NCBI GenBank assembly: GCA_030696315.1 | Contig: JAUYSM010000060.1 | Location: 1 to 64,000 of the forward strand | Origin: Pseudohongiella sp. | Lineage (GTDB): Bacteria; Pseudomonadota; Gammaproteobacteria; Pseudomonadales; Pseudohongiellaceae | Direction: 5' to 3' | Length of the DNA: 64,000 bases | Shown: in pieces, positions 55,184-64,000 of the stretch | Numbering within the stretch: position 1 is the stretch's first letter | Layout of the letters: each line of letters begins with the position of its first letter | The notes under the pieces: model-generated | What the model was told of the DNA's origin: nothing | Seen by the model: only the letters and a program-made list of their open reading frames with translations | Databases searched by the model: none | Position numbers and translations under genes: made by a program

Positions 55184-58100
55184 TTAACCGAGCCAGATTC
55201 GCGCATTGCGAAACATGCGCATTGTGGGCGCATCTTCCTGCCAATCTGACGAGCGCCATGAGTTTTGAACGGCACGGAATACTCTCTCCGGGTGCGGCAT
55301 CATGATGGTCGCACGACCATCTTTGCTACAAACACCTGCAATACCAGCGGGAGATCCATTAGGATTTTCCGGATAATGCTCAGTAATCTGGTCGAAATTG
55401 TCGACATACTGCATTGAGATTCCGTGTGTAATCTTGAGTTGGCTGTGTATCGTGGTATCCAGGAACTTCGCCCTGCCTTCACCATGTGCAATCGCGATCG
55501 GGAATATCGAATCAGTCATGCCTTGTAAAAAGACGGAGGGCGACGCTGCAATTCGAACAAGACTCACTCGCGCTTCAAACTGCTCTGAGCGATTGCGTTC
55601 AAATCTGGGCCAATTGTTTGCCCCAGGGATCAATTCGTGTAATAGCGACATCATCTGGCACCCGTTACACACACCCAATGACAAGGTGGAAGAGCGGGTA
55701 AAAAATGTCTCAAATTGTTTGCGAAGCGGTTCGTTAAATAAAATAGATTTTGCCCAGCCGCCACCCGCACCGAGTACGTCGCCGTAGGAGAATCCACCAC
55801 AGGCTGCCAGCACGTTGAATTGTTCAAGATCAACCCGACCTGCCAGCAAGTCACTCATATGCACATCAACAGCGCGGAAACCTGCTCGATCAAACGCGGC
55901 AGCCATTTCTACATGACCATTAACCCCTTGCTCGCGCAACACTGCAACAGCCGGACGAATACCCGTGTTAATAAAGGGTGCCGCAATGTCCTGACTAACA
56001 TCAAAACTTGCGCGTGCATGCAGCCCGGGATTTTTTGTATCCAGCAACAGATCATATTCCTGCTTGGCACACTCTGGATTGTCACGCAGTGATTGAATTT
56101 CAAAACTCGTGCGTGCCCAAAGCCGCTGACAGCTTACGCGTGAGCGTTCGAGCAATAGCTTACCGCCATTAAGGATCCGGATATTGTCATGCGCTGCCGG
56201 ATGACCAATCACAACCGCGCACTCGGATAACCCAAACTCTTCTACAATACTCAATACTTTATTAAGCTGGTTGTGCGGCACCTGTAAAACAGCGCCGGCC
56301 TCTTCGTTAAACAACACATCAATGACATTTGTGTCGGCATGCATTAATTCTGCAACTTGTAGATCAACACCACAATGACCAGCAAATGCCATCTCGGACA
56401 CGGTAACCAGCAGGCCACCGTCTGATCGATCGTGGTAAGCCAATAACAAATCATTCTCGTTGAGTTGTTGAATCAAACCAAAAAAGTTCTTCAGATCCTG
56501 TGGGTCATTGATGTCTGCTGGTACATCGCCGAGTTCACGATAAACCTGTGCCAGCGCGGATCCACCCATGCGATTGCGACCATGGCCCAAATCAATCAGC
56601 AACAGATCAGAGGCTTCTGACACACTATGCAACTGGGGTGTCACTGTTTTTCTGATATCCAGGACCGGCGCAAATGCCGAAATCACCAGAGACAAAGGTG
56701 CCGTGTTGCTTTTTTTGTTGCCAGCCTCATCCATCCACACCGTCCGCATCGACATGGAATCCTTGCCCACTGGGATGCAGATACCCAGCGCAGGACACAA
56801 CTCCATACCCACAGCTCTGACTGTTTCGTAAAGACGCGCATCCTCACCCGGATGTCCAGCCGCAACCATCCAATTGGCAGACAACTTTATCTCACTGATG
56901 TCTGCAATTCTTGCTGACGCAATATTTGTAATGGCTTCAGCAATTGCCATTCGACCTGATGCAGGGGCATCAAGTAAGGCTACCGGCGTGCGCTCGCCCA
57001 TGGCCATCGCTTCGCCAAAATACGTGTCAAAGGACGATGCAGTCACTGCAGCATCGGCCACAGGAACTTGCCACGGGCCAACCATCTGGTCCCGTGCAAC
57101 CAAGCCGGTAACTGTTCTATCGCCAATCGTAATCAGGAAACTTTTGCTGGCAACTGCAGGCAGACTCAGCACACGCTCAAAGGCTTCATCAAGGGCAATT
57201 TGCGCGGTATCCAGCGCGATCAATTGCACCGGCGAACTTACGACATCACGGTGCATTCTGGGCGGTTTACCAAACAACACAGACATCGGCAAATCAATGG
57301 GCAGATTTTCAAAATGTTCATCGCTCAGACGAATCACTTCCTCATCTGTCGCCTCGCCCACAACAGCAAAAGGGCAGCGTTCGCGCTTGCAAATTTGCTC
57401 AAAGACATCAAGATTCTCGGGGGCTACTGCTAACACATAACGCTCTTGCGCTTCGTTACACCAGATCTCAAGCGGCGACATACCCGGTTCCGCATTTGGT
57501 ATCTGACGCAGTGAAAAAATACCTCCACTTTCTCCGTCTTTTACCAATTCCGGTAATGCATTGGAAAGACCACCGGCACCGACGTCATGTATAAACGCAA
57601 TCGGGTTGTCATCACCCATTTGCCAACAACGATCTATGACTTCCTGGCAGCGACGCTCCATCTCAGGGTTTTCTCGCTGAACCGATGCAAAATCAAGCGC
57701 CGAGTTGCTGGCACCGGATGCCATCGAGGATGCTGCACCCCCGCCAAGACCAATCAGCATGGCGGGACCACCCAACACAATCAGTTTTGCGCCGGCATGG
57801 AATGGCTGTTTCAGAACATGCTGTTCACGAATGTTACCGAGCCCACCGGCAATCATGATGGGCTTGTGGTAGCCGCGCACTTCGTATTGATTTGCAGACG
57901 GCACAGACTCCTCATAAGTTCTGAAATAACCGCAGAGATTGGGGCGACCAAATTCATTGTTGAATGCCGCTGCGCCGATGGGCCCTTCGAGCATAATGTC
58001 TAATGCGGACACAATGTGGGCTGGGCGACCAAAATCCTCTTCCCAAGGCTGCATAAAGTCTGGCAGACGCAGGTTTGAAACACTGAATCCGCAAAGCCCG

Positions 58101-59098
58101 GCTTTGGGTTTGGCACCGGTACCTGTTGCACCTTCATCGCGAATCTCACCACCACTCCCAGTTGCTGCCCCGGGGAACGGAGCGATTGCGGTTGGATGGT
58201 TATGAGTTTCCACCTTCATCAGAATGTGAATTGGCTCGTTCACATACGCATACTGGTGTGATGTTGGTTGAGGGAAAAAACGCCCCGCGACACTTCCCGT
58301 CATCACGGCCGCATTATCTTTGTATGCCGACAACACATTGGCTGGCGATTTTTTATGGGTATTGCGGATCATCGCAAACAAAGAAAGTGATTGATCAATA
58401 CCATCCACTGTCCAACTGGCATTAAAAATCTTGTGTCGACAATGTTCCGAGTTTGCTTGCGCAAACATCATCAACTCAACATCATTTGGGTTGCGACCCA
58501 AACGTACAAACGCATCATGCAGATAATCCATCTCATCATCAGCCAGGGCAAGCCCCATGGACTGATTGGCTGTCTGTAATGCCTGTTTGCCACCGCCGAT
58601 CACATCTACACTGGTTAACGATGCCGGTTGCGCATGCGAGAACAGCGCTACAGCCTCTTCGTAATCGTTCAGGATTGCTTGAGTCATTTTGTCATGCAGA
58701 TACGCATCAAGTTGCAACAGATGCTGATCGGATAGTGGCTCTTTCAGACTGATATGCCATGCAATTGCACGCTCAACTCTGCCAATCTGCGTCAATCCGC
58801 AATTTCTGACGATATCTGTCGCTTTGCTGGACCAAGGTGAAATGGTACCCGGCCGTGGCACAACCAGTCGAAACACCCCAAATTGACCAAGTTCTTCTGT
58901 CGATTCATGGCTGTCACCGTAGCTCAGCAGCTGCGTCAGTACCTGACTTTGAGTGTCATCCAGTGTGGAGTCACATTCAATAATGTGTACGAAGCAAGAA
59001 CTGATCGCATCAACAACAGGGATGTCCTGTTGAATCTGGCGTAAGAGTTTACGGAGACGAAAATCAGAATGCGCGGTGCAGCCAGTGAGAACAAGCAT
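55184..59098 (-). CDS. purL: Phosphoribosylformylglycinamidine synthase, large form
   Basis: 1304 residues, the single-chain form of gammaproteobacteria. N-terminal domain, two AIR-synthetase-like halves ([52 protein letters not shown]), and a C-terminal glutaminase with LGVCNGCQM (nucleophile Cys) and MPHPERVFR (His). Fourth step of purine synthesis: FGAR plus glutamine to FGAM. The common glutaminase motif PGGFSYGD reads CGGFSYGD here, a small change unlikely to matter. Confidence 0.97.
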   Translation of the reverse strand: MLVLTGCTAHSDFRLRKLLRQIQQDIPVVDAISSCFVHIIECDSTLDDTQSQVLTQLLSYGDSHESTEELGQFGVFRLVVPRPGTISPWSSKATDIVRNCGLTQIGRVERAIAWHISLKEPLSDQHLLQLDAYLHDKMTQAILNDYEEAVALFSHAQPASLTSVDVIGGGKQALQTANQSMGLALADDEMDYLHDAFVRLGRNPNDVELMMFAQANSEHCRHKIFNASWTVDGIDQSLSLFAMIRNTHKKSPANVLSAYKDNAAVMTGSVAGRFFPQPTSHQYAYVNEPIHILMKVETHNHPTAIAPFPGAATGSGGEIRDEGATGTGAKPKAGLCGFSVSNLRLPDFMQPWEEDFGRPAHIVSALDIMLEGPIGAAAFNNEFGRPNLCGYFRTYEESVPSANQYEVRGYHKPIMIAGGLGNIREQHVLKQPFHAGAKLIVLGGPAMLIGLGGGAASSMASGASNSALDFASVQRENPEMERRCQEVIDRCWQMGDDNPIAFIHDVGAGGLSNALPELVKDGESGGIFSLRQIPNAEPGMSPLEIWCNEAQERYVLAVAPENLDVFEQICKRERCPFAVVGEATDEEVIRLSDEHFENLPIDLPMSVLFGKPPRMHRDVVSSPVQLIALDTAQIALDEAFERVLSLPAVASKSFLITIGDRTVTGLVARDQMVGPWQVPVADAAVTASSFDTYFGEAMAMGERTPVALLDAPASGRMAIAEAITNIASARIADISEIKLSANWMVAAGHPGEDARLYETVRAVGMELCPALGICIPVGKDSMSMRTVWMDEAGNKKSNTAPLSLVISAFAPVLDIRKTVTPQLHSVSEASDLLLIDLGHGRNRMGGSALAQVYRELGDVPADINDPQDLKNFFGLIQQLNENDLLLAYHDRSDGGLLVTVSEMAFAGHCGVDLQVAELMHADTNVIDVLFNEEAGAVLQVPHNQLNKVLSIVEEFGLSECAVVIGHPAAHDNIRILNGGKLLLERSRVSCQRLWARTSFEIQSLRDNPECAKQEYDLLLDTKNPGLHARASFDVSQDIAAPFINTGIRPAVAVLREQGVNGHVEMAAAFDRAGFRAVDVHMSDLLAGRVDLEQFNVLAACGGFSYGDVLGAGGGWAKSILFNEPLRKQFETFFTRSSTLSLGVCNGCQMMSLLHELIPGANNWPRFERNRSEQFEARVSLVRIAASPSVFLQGMTDSIFPIAIAHGEGRAKFLDTTIHSQLKITHGISMQYVDNFDQITEHYPENPNGSPAGIAGVCSKDGRATIMMPHPERVFRAVQNSWRSSDWQEDAPTMRMFRNARIWLG

Positions 59099-59217
59099 TG
59101 TGTCTTTTAGCCTTATTTATCAGTGGGTCTGTAAGCTTGAAATTTAGGGTCTATACAAGAAATCAGTAAAAAATTCAGTCGAGTATGATACGCCAACCAT
59201 ACGCAAAAATCAGGCGA

Positions 59218-59703
59218 TTATTGTTGTTGCGATTGGGCTGCCTGCCGCCTTTTGTTTGCAAAAAACTGCTTGATCAATTGTGAACACTCCGGTTCCAGTA
59301 CGCCATTCAATACCTCCGGTCGGTGATTGAAGTGGCCACTCTCTGCCAGCTTTTGCCCGCTGAGAACTGCACCGTACTTTGGTTCGAATGCGCCAAAAAC
59401 CAGGCGTTTTATTCGCGCATGAACTATCGCGCCGTAACACATGGTGCAAGGTTCAATAGTGACGTAAAGAGTTGCGTCCGGAAGTCGGTAGTTCCCAATC
59501 ACAAGACCCGCCGCACGAAGCGCACAAATCTCGGCGTGAGCACTGGGGTCATGTGTTTTGATCGGCTGATTGTAACCGCGCCCTATGACTTGTCCATTTT
59601 GAACAATGAGCGCGCCTACCGGTACTTCACCAGCATCACCTGCCTGTTGTGCAAGGCGCAAAGCCTCGCGCATAAAGGCTATGTCTTCAGGATTTATTCC
59701 CAT
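59218..59703 (-). CDS. tadA: tRNA-specific adenosine deaminase
   Basis: 161 residues. Zinc and catalytic motifs [11 protein letters not shown] and [14 protein letters not shown]. Converts A34 to inosine in tRNA-Arg(ACG), whose gene is in this window at 15135. Starts 10 nt within the end of guaA, same strand. Confidence 0.95.
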   Translation of the reverse strand: MGINPEDIAFMREALRLAQQAGDAGEVPVGALIVQNGQVIGRGYNQPIKTHDPSAHAEICALRAAGLVIGNYRLPDATLYVTIEPCTMCYGAIVHARIKRLVFGAFEPKYGAVLSGQKLAESGHFNHRPEVLNGVLEPECSQLIKQFFANKRRQAAQSQQQ

Positions 59704-61274
59704 TCAATCGTTGCTGGCGGTTTGGATGAAATATCATAAGTTACACGGGATACGTCGGCGATCTCGTTAATGATTCGGTTACTGACCGTTTCTAACAGTT
59801 CGTACGGCAGATGTGCCCAGCGCGCTGTCATGAAATCAATAGTCTCGACCGCGCGCAGCGAAATCACCCAAGAGTACCGTCGCCCGTCACCTACAACGCC
59901 GACAGACTTCACCGGCAGAAACACAGCAAAAGCCTGGCTTGTTTTGTGGTAATAGCCAGCGTTATGCAGCTCTTCGATGAAGATGGCGTCAGCTCTGCGC
60001 AAGGTTTCGCAATACTCTTTTTTGACTTCACCCAATATACGCACGCCCAAACCCGGACCTGGGAACGGGTGGCGATAAACCATGTCATAGGGCAATCCGA
60101 GTTCGAGCCCCAGTCGGCGCACTTCGTCTTTAAACAACTCGCGCAGGGGTTCAACCAGTTTAAGCGCCATATTCTCTGGCAAGCCACCTACGTTGTGGTG
60201 TGACTTGATAACATGTGCTTTACCAGTTCGCGATCCGGCTGACTCAATCACATCCGGATAAATGGTCCCTTGCGCCAACCACTTTACATTGGCTATTTTG
60301 CTGGCTTCTTCATCAAATACTTCGATAAAAGTGTTGCCAATGGCTTTACGTTTTTTCTCTGGATCACTGACACCGGCCAGCGCACTCAGGAAACGATTCT
60401 CGGCATCGACACGAATCACTTTAACGCCCATATTCTGGGCAAATGTTGCCATTACCTGATCGCCTTCCCGCAGACGCAGCAAGCCATTGTCGACAAACAC
60501 GCAGGTCAGTTGATTGCCAATGGCTTTGTGGAGTAATGCCGCCACAACAGAAGAATCAACGCCGCCGGATAATCCAAGCAATACGTGATCATTACCAACC
60601 TGCTCTCGCACTTTATGGATGGCGTCTTCAATAATATTCGCTGACGTCCACAAAGCCTGGCAACCACAAATACCAAGAACAAAGCGTTCCAATATGCGTT
60701 GGCCTTGCAAGGTATGCGTCACTTCCGGGTGGAACTGAACCCCATAAAATCGTCGGGTTTCATCAGCCATTGCTGCTATTGGCGCGCTACTTGTTTCTGC
60801 GCTGACAACAAAACCCGGTGGTAACCTGACCACTTTGTCACCGTGACTCATCCAGACATCCAACTGAGCCTTACCGCCTTGCGCTATGCGATCTTCGATG
60901 CCCTCAAACAAGGCGCCAGGCGCTGGCAGACTTACCTCAGCATATCCAAATTCAGATTTATCTGACGCTTCAACTTTGCCTCCGAGTTGCTCAGCCATAC
61001 TTTGCATGCCATAACAAATACCCAGAAGCGGCAAACCCAAATCAAAAAACCATTTGGCTACTTGCGGAGATCCTTGTTTGGTTGCAGTTTCAGGCCCCCC
61101 GGAAAAAATCACGCCTTGAGGAGCAAAAGCTTTGACCTCGTCACTATCGCACTGGTTATCCCAGATCTCACAATAAACCCCCATTTCCCGAACGCGACGC
61201 GCGATCAGTTGTGTGTACTGAGAACCGAAATCAAGAATAAGAATTTTCTGGCTGTGAATATTTTGCTGACTCAT
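59694..61274 (-). CDS. guaA: GMP synthase (glutamine-hydrolysing)
   Basis: 526 residues from ATG 61274 ([30 protein letters not shown]). Glutaminase: LGICYGMQ (Cys) and QFHPEVTHT (His, Glu); PP-loop [17 protein letters not shown]-terminal dimer domain. Makes GMP from XMP. Downstream of guaB by 84 bp, and overlaps tadA by 10 nt. Confidence 0.98.
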   Translation of the reverse strand: MSQQNIHSQKILILDFGSQYTQLIARRVREMGVYCEIWDNQCDSDEVKAFAPQGVIFSGGPETATKQGSPQVAKWFFDLGLPLLGICYGMQSMAEQLGGKVEASDKSEFGYAEVSLPAPGALFEGIEDRIAQGGKAQLDVWMSHGDKVVRLPPGFVVSAETSSAPIAAMADETRRFYGVQFHPEVTHTLQGQRILERFVLGICGCQALWTSANIIEDAIHKVREQVGNDHVLLGLSGGVDSSVVAALLHKAIGNQLTCVFVDNGLLRLREGDQVMATFAQNMGVKVIRVDAENRFLSALAGVSDPEKKRKAIGNTFIEVFDEEASKIANVKWLAQGTIYPDVIESAGSRTGKAHVIKSHHNVGGLPENMALKLVEPLRELFKDEVRRLGLELGLPYDMVYRHPFPGPGLGVRILGEVKKEYCETLRRADAIFIEELHNAGYYHKTSQAFAVFLPVKSVGVVGDGRRYSWVISLRAVETIDFMTARWAHLPYELLETVSNRIINEIADVSRVTYDISSKPPATIEWE

Positions 61275-61358
61275 GTCGGGAGAGGCCTTGGTCATACAGA
61301 CCACGCTCGGTTATCAACACTGACTAGTCAATAACAGAGCGTGGCAAGCGGGTTAACG

Positions 61359-62828
61359 TTAACTGAGACGGTAATTCGGTGCTTCTTTGGTTATGCTGAC
61401 ATCGTGCACATGACTTTCTTGCATACCCGATGACGTAATTTTTACGAACTCCGGTTTGGTGCGCATAGTGTCAATATCTGCACAGCCCGTGTATCCCATA
61501 CTGGAGCGCAATCCACCCATCAACTGGTGGACGATGCCTGACATCGGGCCTTTGTACGGCACGCGACCTTCGATACCCTCTGGTACTAATTTTTCTACGC
61601 CCGACGCTGCATCTTGAAAGTAGCGATCGCTTGAGCCCTGGCTCTGAGCCATAGCGCCCAGTGAACCCATACCCCGGTAGGCTTTGTAACTACGACCTTG
61701 ATAGAGTTCAACCTCGCCGGGCGCCTCTTCTGTCCCAGCCAGCAGGCCACCCACCATGACCACGTTTGCACCTGCCGCAATCACTTTTGCCAAGTCACCT
61801 GAGAAGCGCACACCACCATCAGAGATGACGCTTACGTTGGTGTCCTTAAGTGCTTCAACGACATTGGACACAGCGGTCATTTGTGGCACACCTACACCAG
61901 TCACGATACGCGTAGTACAAATTGATCCCGGGCCAATTCCAACTTTTACAGCATCTGCACCGGCAGCCACCAAATCCCGTGCAGCCTGGGCCGTGGCAAT
62001 ATTTCCACCAATGACTGGAAGATCCGGGTGTAAGCCTTTGATTCGACGGACAGTCTCGATAACACCTTCTGAATGACCATGTGCGGTGTCGACTACAATG
62101 ACATCAACACCGGCTTCAACCAGTGCCTGGACTCTGTCGATGGTGTCATTACTGGTGCCAACGGCGGCAGCAACCCTCAAACGGCCTTGTTGATCTTTAG
62201 AAGCATTGGGGTAATCCTCAGACTTCCTGATATCCTTCAGCGTAATCAGGCCTCTGAGTTCGAATTCATCGTTGACCACCAGAATCTTTTCAATTCGGTG
62301 CTGGTGCAGCAATGCCTTGATCTGATCATGACTGGCATCTTCTTTGACTGTTACCAGACTCGGTTTAGGCGTCATGATGGTCTCAACCATTGCATTGAGA
62401 TTAGTCTCAAAGCGCACGTCTCGACTGGTGACAATACCCACCAATTGACGTCCAACCACAACTGGCATACCTGAAATATCATTTTCACGCATAAGAGCGA
62501 TAAGGTCAGAGATCCGGGCATCTGGTGAGATGGTAATAGGATCTTTAACAACACCGCTTTCATACTTCTTGACGGTGCGAACTTCCCTGGCCTGCTGCTC
62601 GATGGTCATATTTTTATGTATGACTCCAATACCACCTTCTTGAGCCATTGCAATGGCCAGACGCGCTTCCGTCACGGTATCCATGGCGGCAGACATCAGG
62701 GGAATATTCAGAGTGATACTCGCTGTCAGGCGGGTTTTAAGACTGACGGCTTTGGGTAGAACCGACGAGTGGGCGGGCAGAAGCAGTACATCATCGAACG
62801 TCAGTGCTTCTTCAACTATCCGTAACAT
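61359..62828 (-). CDS. guaB: Inosine-5'-monophosphate dehydrogenase
   Basis: 489 residues. [16 protein letters not shown]; a CBS pair at ~95-205; the catalytic Cys loop [15 protein letters not shown]; and flap [10 protein letters not shown]. Makes XMP from IMP, the committing step to GMP; in line with guaA. AGGTG eight bases before the ATG. Divergent from xseA with 64 bp between, where promoters for both must lie. Confidence 0.98.
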   Translation of the reverse strand: MLRIVEEALTFDDVLLLPAHSSVLPKAVSLKTRLTASITLNIPLMSAAMDTVTEARLAIAMAQEGGIGVIHKNMTIEQQAREVRTVKKYESGVVKDPITISPDARISDLIALMRENDISGMPVVVGRQLVGIVTSRDVRFETNLNAMVETIMTPKPSLVTVKEDASHDQIKALLHQHRIEKILVVNDEFELRGLITLKDIRKSEDYPNASKDQQGRLRVAAAVGTSNDTIDRVQALVEAGVDVIVVDTAHGHSEGVIETVRRIKGLHPDLPVIGGNIATAQAARDLVAAGADAVKVGIGPGSICTTRIVTGVGVPQMTAVSNVVEALKDTNVSVISDGGVRFSGDLAKVIAAGANVVMVGGLLAGTEEAPGEVELYQGRSYKAYRGMGSLGAMAQSQGSSDRYFQDAASGVEKLVPEGIEGRVPYKGPMSGIVHQLMGGLRSSMGYTGCADIDTMRTKPEFVKITSSGMQESHVHDVSITKEAPNYRLS

Positions 62829-62892
62829 AAGTTTTCACCTATCCACAAAAACGCGATTATACAGACCAAGGTGTGTCAGGTAAACTGGCGAC

Positions 62893-64000
62893 ATGAACCA
62901 ACGCCATAATGAAAATCTTGTAAACGATTCTATCGTCTTGTCAGTCAGCACACTGAATGGACTGGCGCGTGAATTACTGGAGGAATGCTTTTCCTCAGTC
63001 ACTGTTGAAGGCGAGATATCAAACTTTTCCGTTCCGGGTTCGGGCCACTGGTATCTCACCCTTAAAGACAGTAATGCACAAGTGCGCTGTGCCATGTTCC
63101 GTGGTCGCAACATGTCGGTCAGATTCAAACCAGCCAACGGAATGAAAGTAACCGTCAAAGGCAAACTCAGCCTTTATGAAGGACGTGGCGACTATCAGTT
63201 AATTCTGGACAGTATGACTGAAGCGGGTGCTGGTGCTTTACAGCGAGCCTTTGAAGAACTTAAACAAAAGCTCATGCAGGAAGGACTTTTTGATCCCGCT
63301 GGTCGGATAAAGTTGCCTTCGACATGCCGACACGTCGCCGTAATTACCTCCCCTACTGGCGCTGTAATCCGTGACATTCTCAGTGTCTTCAATCGCCGTT
63401 ATCCCGCGATGAAAGTCACCATTTTACCAGTGCCCGTGCAAGGCGCAGAGGCCACTCGAGCCATCTGCAATGCGCTGGCTATTGCGGATCACCGTAAACA
63501 AGACCTGAACATAGACGCCATCATCATCGCGCGGGGCGGCGGTTCTCTGGAAGACTTGCAGGCTTTTAATGACGAGACAGTTGCGCGCGCTATTCACCGC
63601 TGTACTTTGCCAGTCATCAGTGCAATCGGGCACGAAACCGATACTACTATCGCCGATTTTGTTGCTGATCTACGTGCACCTACGCCAACCGCAGCCGCGG
63701 AGCTGGTCAGTCCTGATCAACTTGCCGTGCTGAAGAGCCTGCAACAGACTGATCTGAAACTTCAAAGGTTAGTGCAATCACTGCTGAATCAACGCAGACA
63801 ACAACTGGACTGGTTACGTCGACGACTACAACATCCCGGAAGAAGACTGCAAGATCAGGCGCAAAGACTGGATAGGCTTGACGCACAATTGCAGCGCGCC
63901 ATGCAAAACATATTGCTGACGCAAAAGAACAGGCTTCAGTCTTTAGCGAGAAGTCTTGACACCGTCAGCCCCTTACAAACACTGCAGCGGGGATTCAGCA
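62893..64000 (+). CDS. xseA: Exodeoxyribonuclease VII large subunit (3' end outside window)
   Basis: The frame is open from ATG 62893 to the window end (369 codons of a usual ~450). OB-fold DNA-binding part first: LNGLARELLEECFSSVTVEGEI and SGHWYLTLKDSNAQVRC. The nuclease part follows with ITSPTGAVIRDIL, IIARGGGSLEDLQAFNDE and ISAIGHETDTTIADFVADLRAPTPTAAAEL. It degrades single-stranded DNA with XseB, whose gene is not here. Divergent from guaB, as in many gammaproteobacteria. Confidence 0.96.
   Translation, partial: MNQRHNENLVNDSIVLSVSTLNGLARELLEECFSSVTVEGEISNFSVPGSGHWYLTLKDSNAQVRCAMFRGRNMSVRFKPANGMKVTVKGKLSLYEGRGDYQLILDSMTEAGAGALQRAFEELKQKLMQEGLFDPAGRIKLPSTCRHVAVITSPTGAVIRDILSVFNRRYPAMKVTILPVPVQGAEATRAICNALAIADHRKQDLNIDAIIIARGGGSLEDLQAFNDETVARAIHRCTLPVISAIGHETDTTIADFVADLRAPTPTAAAELVSPDQLAVLKSLQQTDLKLQRLVQSLLNQRRQQLDWLRRRLQHPGRRLQDQAQRLDRLDAQLQRAMQNILLTQKNRLQSLARSLDTVSPLQTLQRGFS

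Overview
This window is a chromosomal segment of a gammaproteobacterium. The best guide is gene order. On the right, ffh-rpsP-rimM-trmD-rplS is followed by dsbC-hom-thrC-recJ, and further right are purL, tadA, guaA, guaB and xseA. In the middle, alaS-lysC-csrA is followed by a tRNA-Ser(GCT). Both arrangements are familiar from Pseudomonas and its relatives, so I infer a member of Pseudomonadales in the broad sense (Pseudomonas/Cellvibrio-like), probably free-living and aquatic. The genus cannot be fixed from the sequence alone.

Layout. (1) 1-7.6 kb: the end of a PHP-domain phosphoesterase, then a light-sensing and cyclic-di-GMP module. A heme oxygenase (bphO) overlaps a cytochrome P450 by 4 nt and lies divergent from a bacteriophytochrome-GGDEF protein, which in turn runs convergently into a PAS-GGDEF-EAL protein. 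(2) 7.6-9.2 kb: a long non-coding gap and one exported protein of unknown role. (3) 9.29-15.2 kb: an accessory region. Two tandem ~183-bp hairpin-rich units, each starting with the last 18 bp of a tRNA-Arg, abut a 5.5-kb integrative element. The element lies between two exact 45-bp copies of the 3' part of tRNA-Arg(ACG). It encodes a tyrosine integrase, a small HTH protein, a Rep-type replication initiator and three cargo genes (coiled coil plus zinc ribbon, DUF2971, and an unknown gene broken at a 9-T run). (4) 15.3-17.1 kb: three consecutive exported Sel1-repeat proteins. (5) 17.1-23.4 kb: a complete sufBCDS-sufA-sufT-sufE Fe-S assembly operon on the minus strand, with an IscR type-1-like box over its promoter. 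(6) 23.5-31 kb: ppnN, a DUF2750 protein, a 3-hydroxyacyl-CoA dehydrogenase, two exported proteins, a large DUF6351-like lipoprotein and a small TonB-C-terminal-like protein behind a good sigma-54 promoter. (7) 31.3-49.6 kb: the conserved core blocks tRNA-Ser, csrA, lysC, alaS, an AI-2E family permease, a DsbD-like reductase, recJ, thrC, hom, dsbC, rplS, trmD, rimM, rpsP, ffh and a divergent ypjD-like gene. (8) 49.6-54.4 kb: a phosphopantetheinyl transferase gene behind pspF, divergent from a sigma-54-dependent pspABC operon followed by DUF3135 and NUDIX genes. (9) 54.8-64 kb: an NIF3/CutA-like protein, purL, tadA, guaA, guaB and the start of xseA, mainly purine biosynthesis.

How the parts work together. 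BphO would make the biliverdin chromophore for BphP, whose output is cyclic-di-GMP synthesis; the neighbouring GGDEF-EAL protein could balance this. The suf operon is one Fe-S assembly unit under apparent iron-sulfur feedback. The psp genes form an envelope-stress module. The region most likely to hold something undescribed is 9.29-15.2 kb, where a tRNA-targeting element, structured tRNA-end repeats and uncharacterised cargo lie together.
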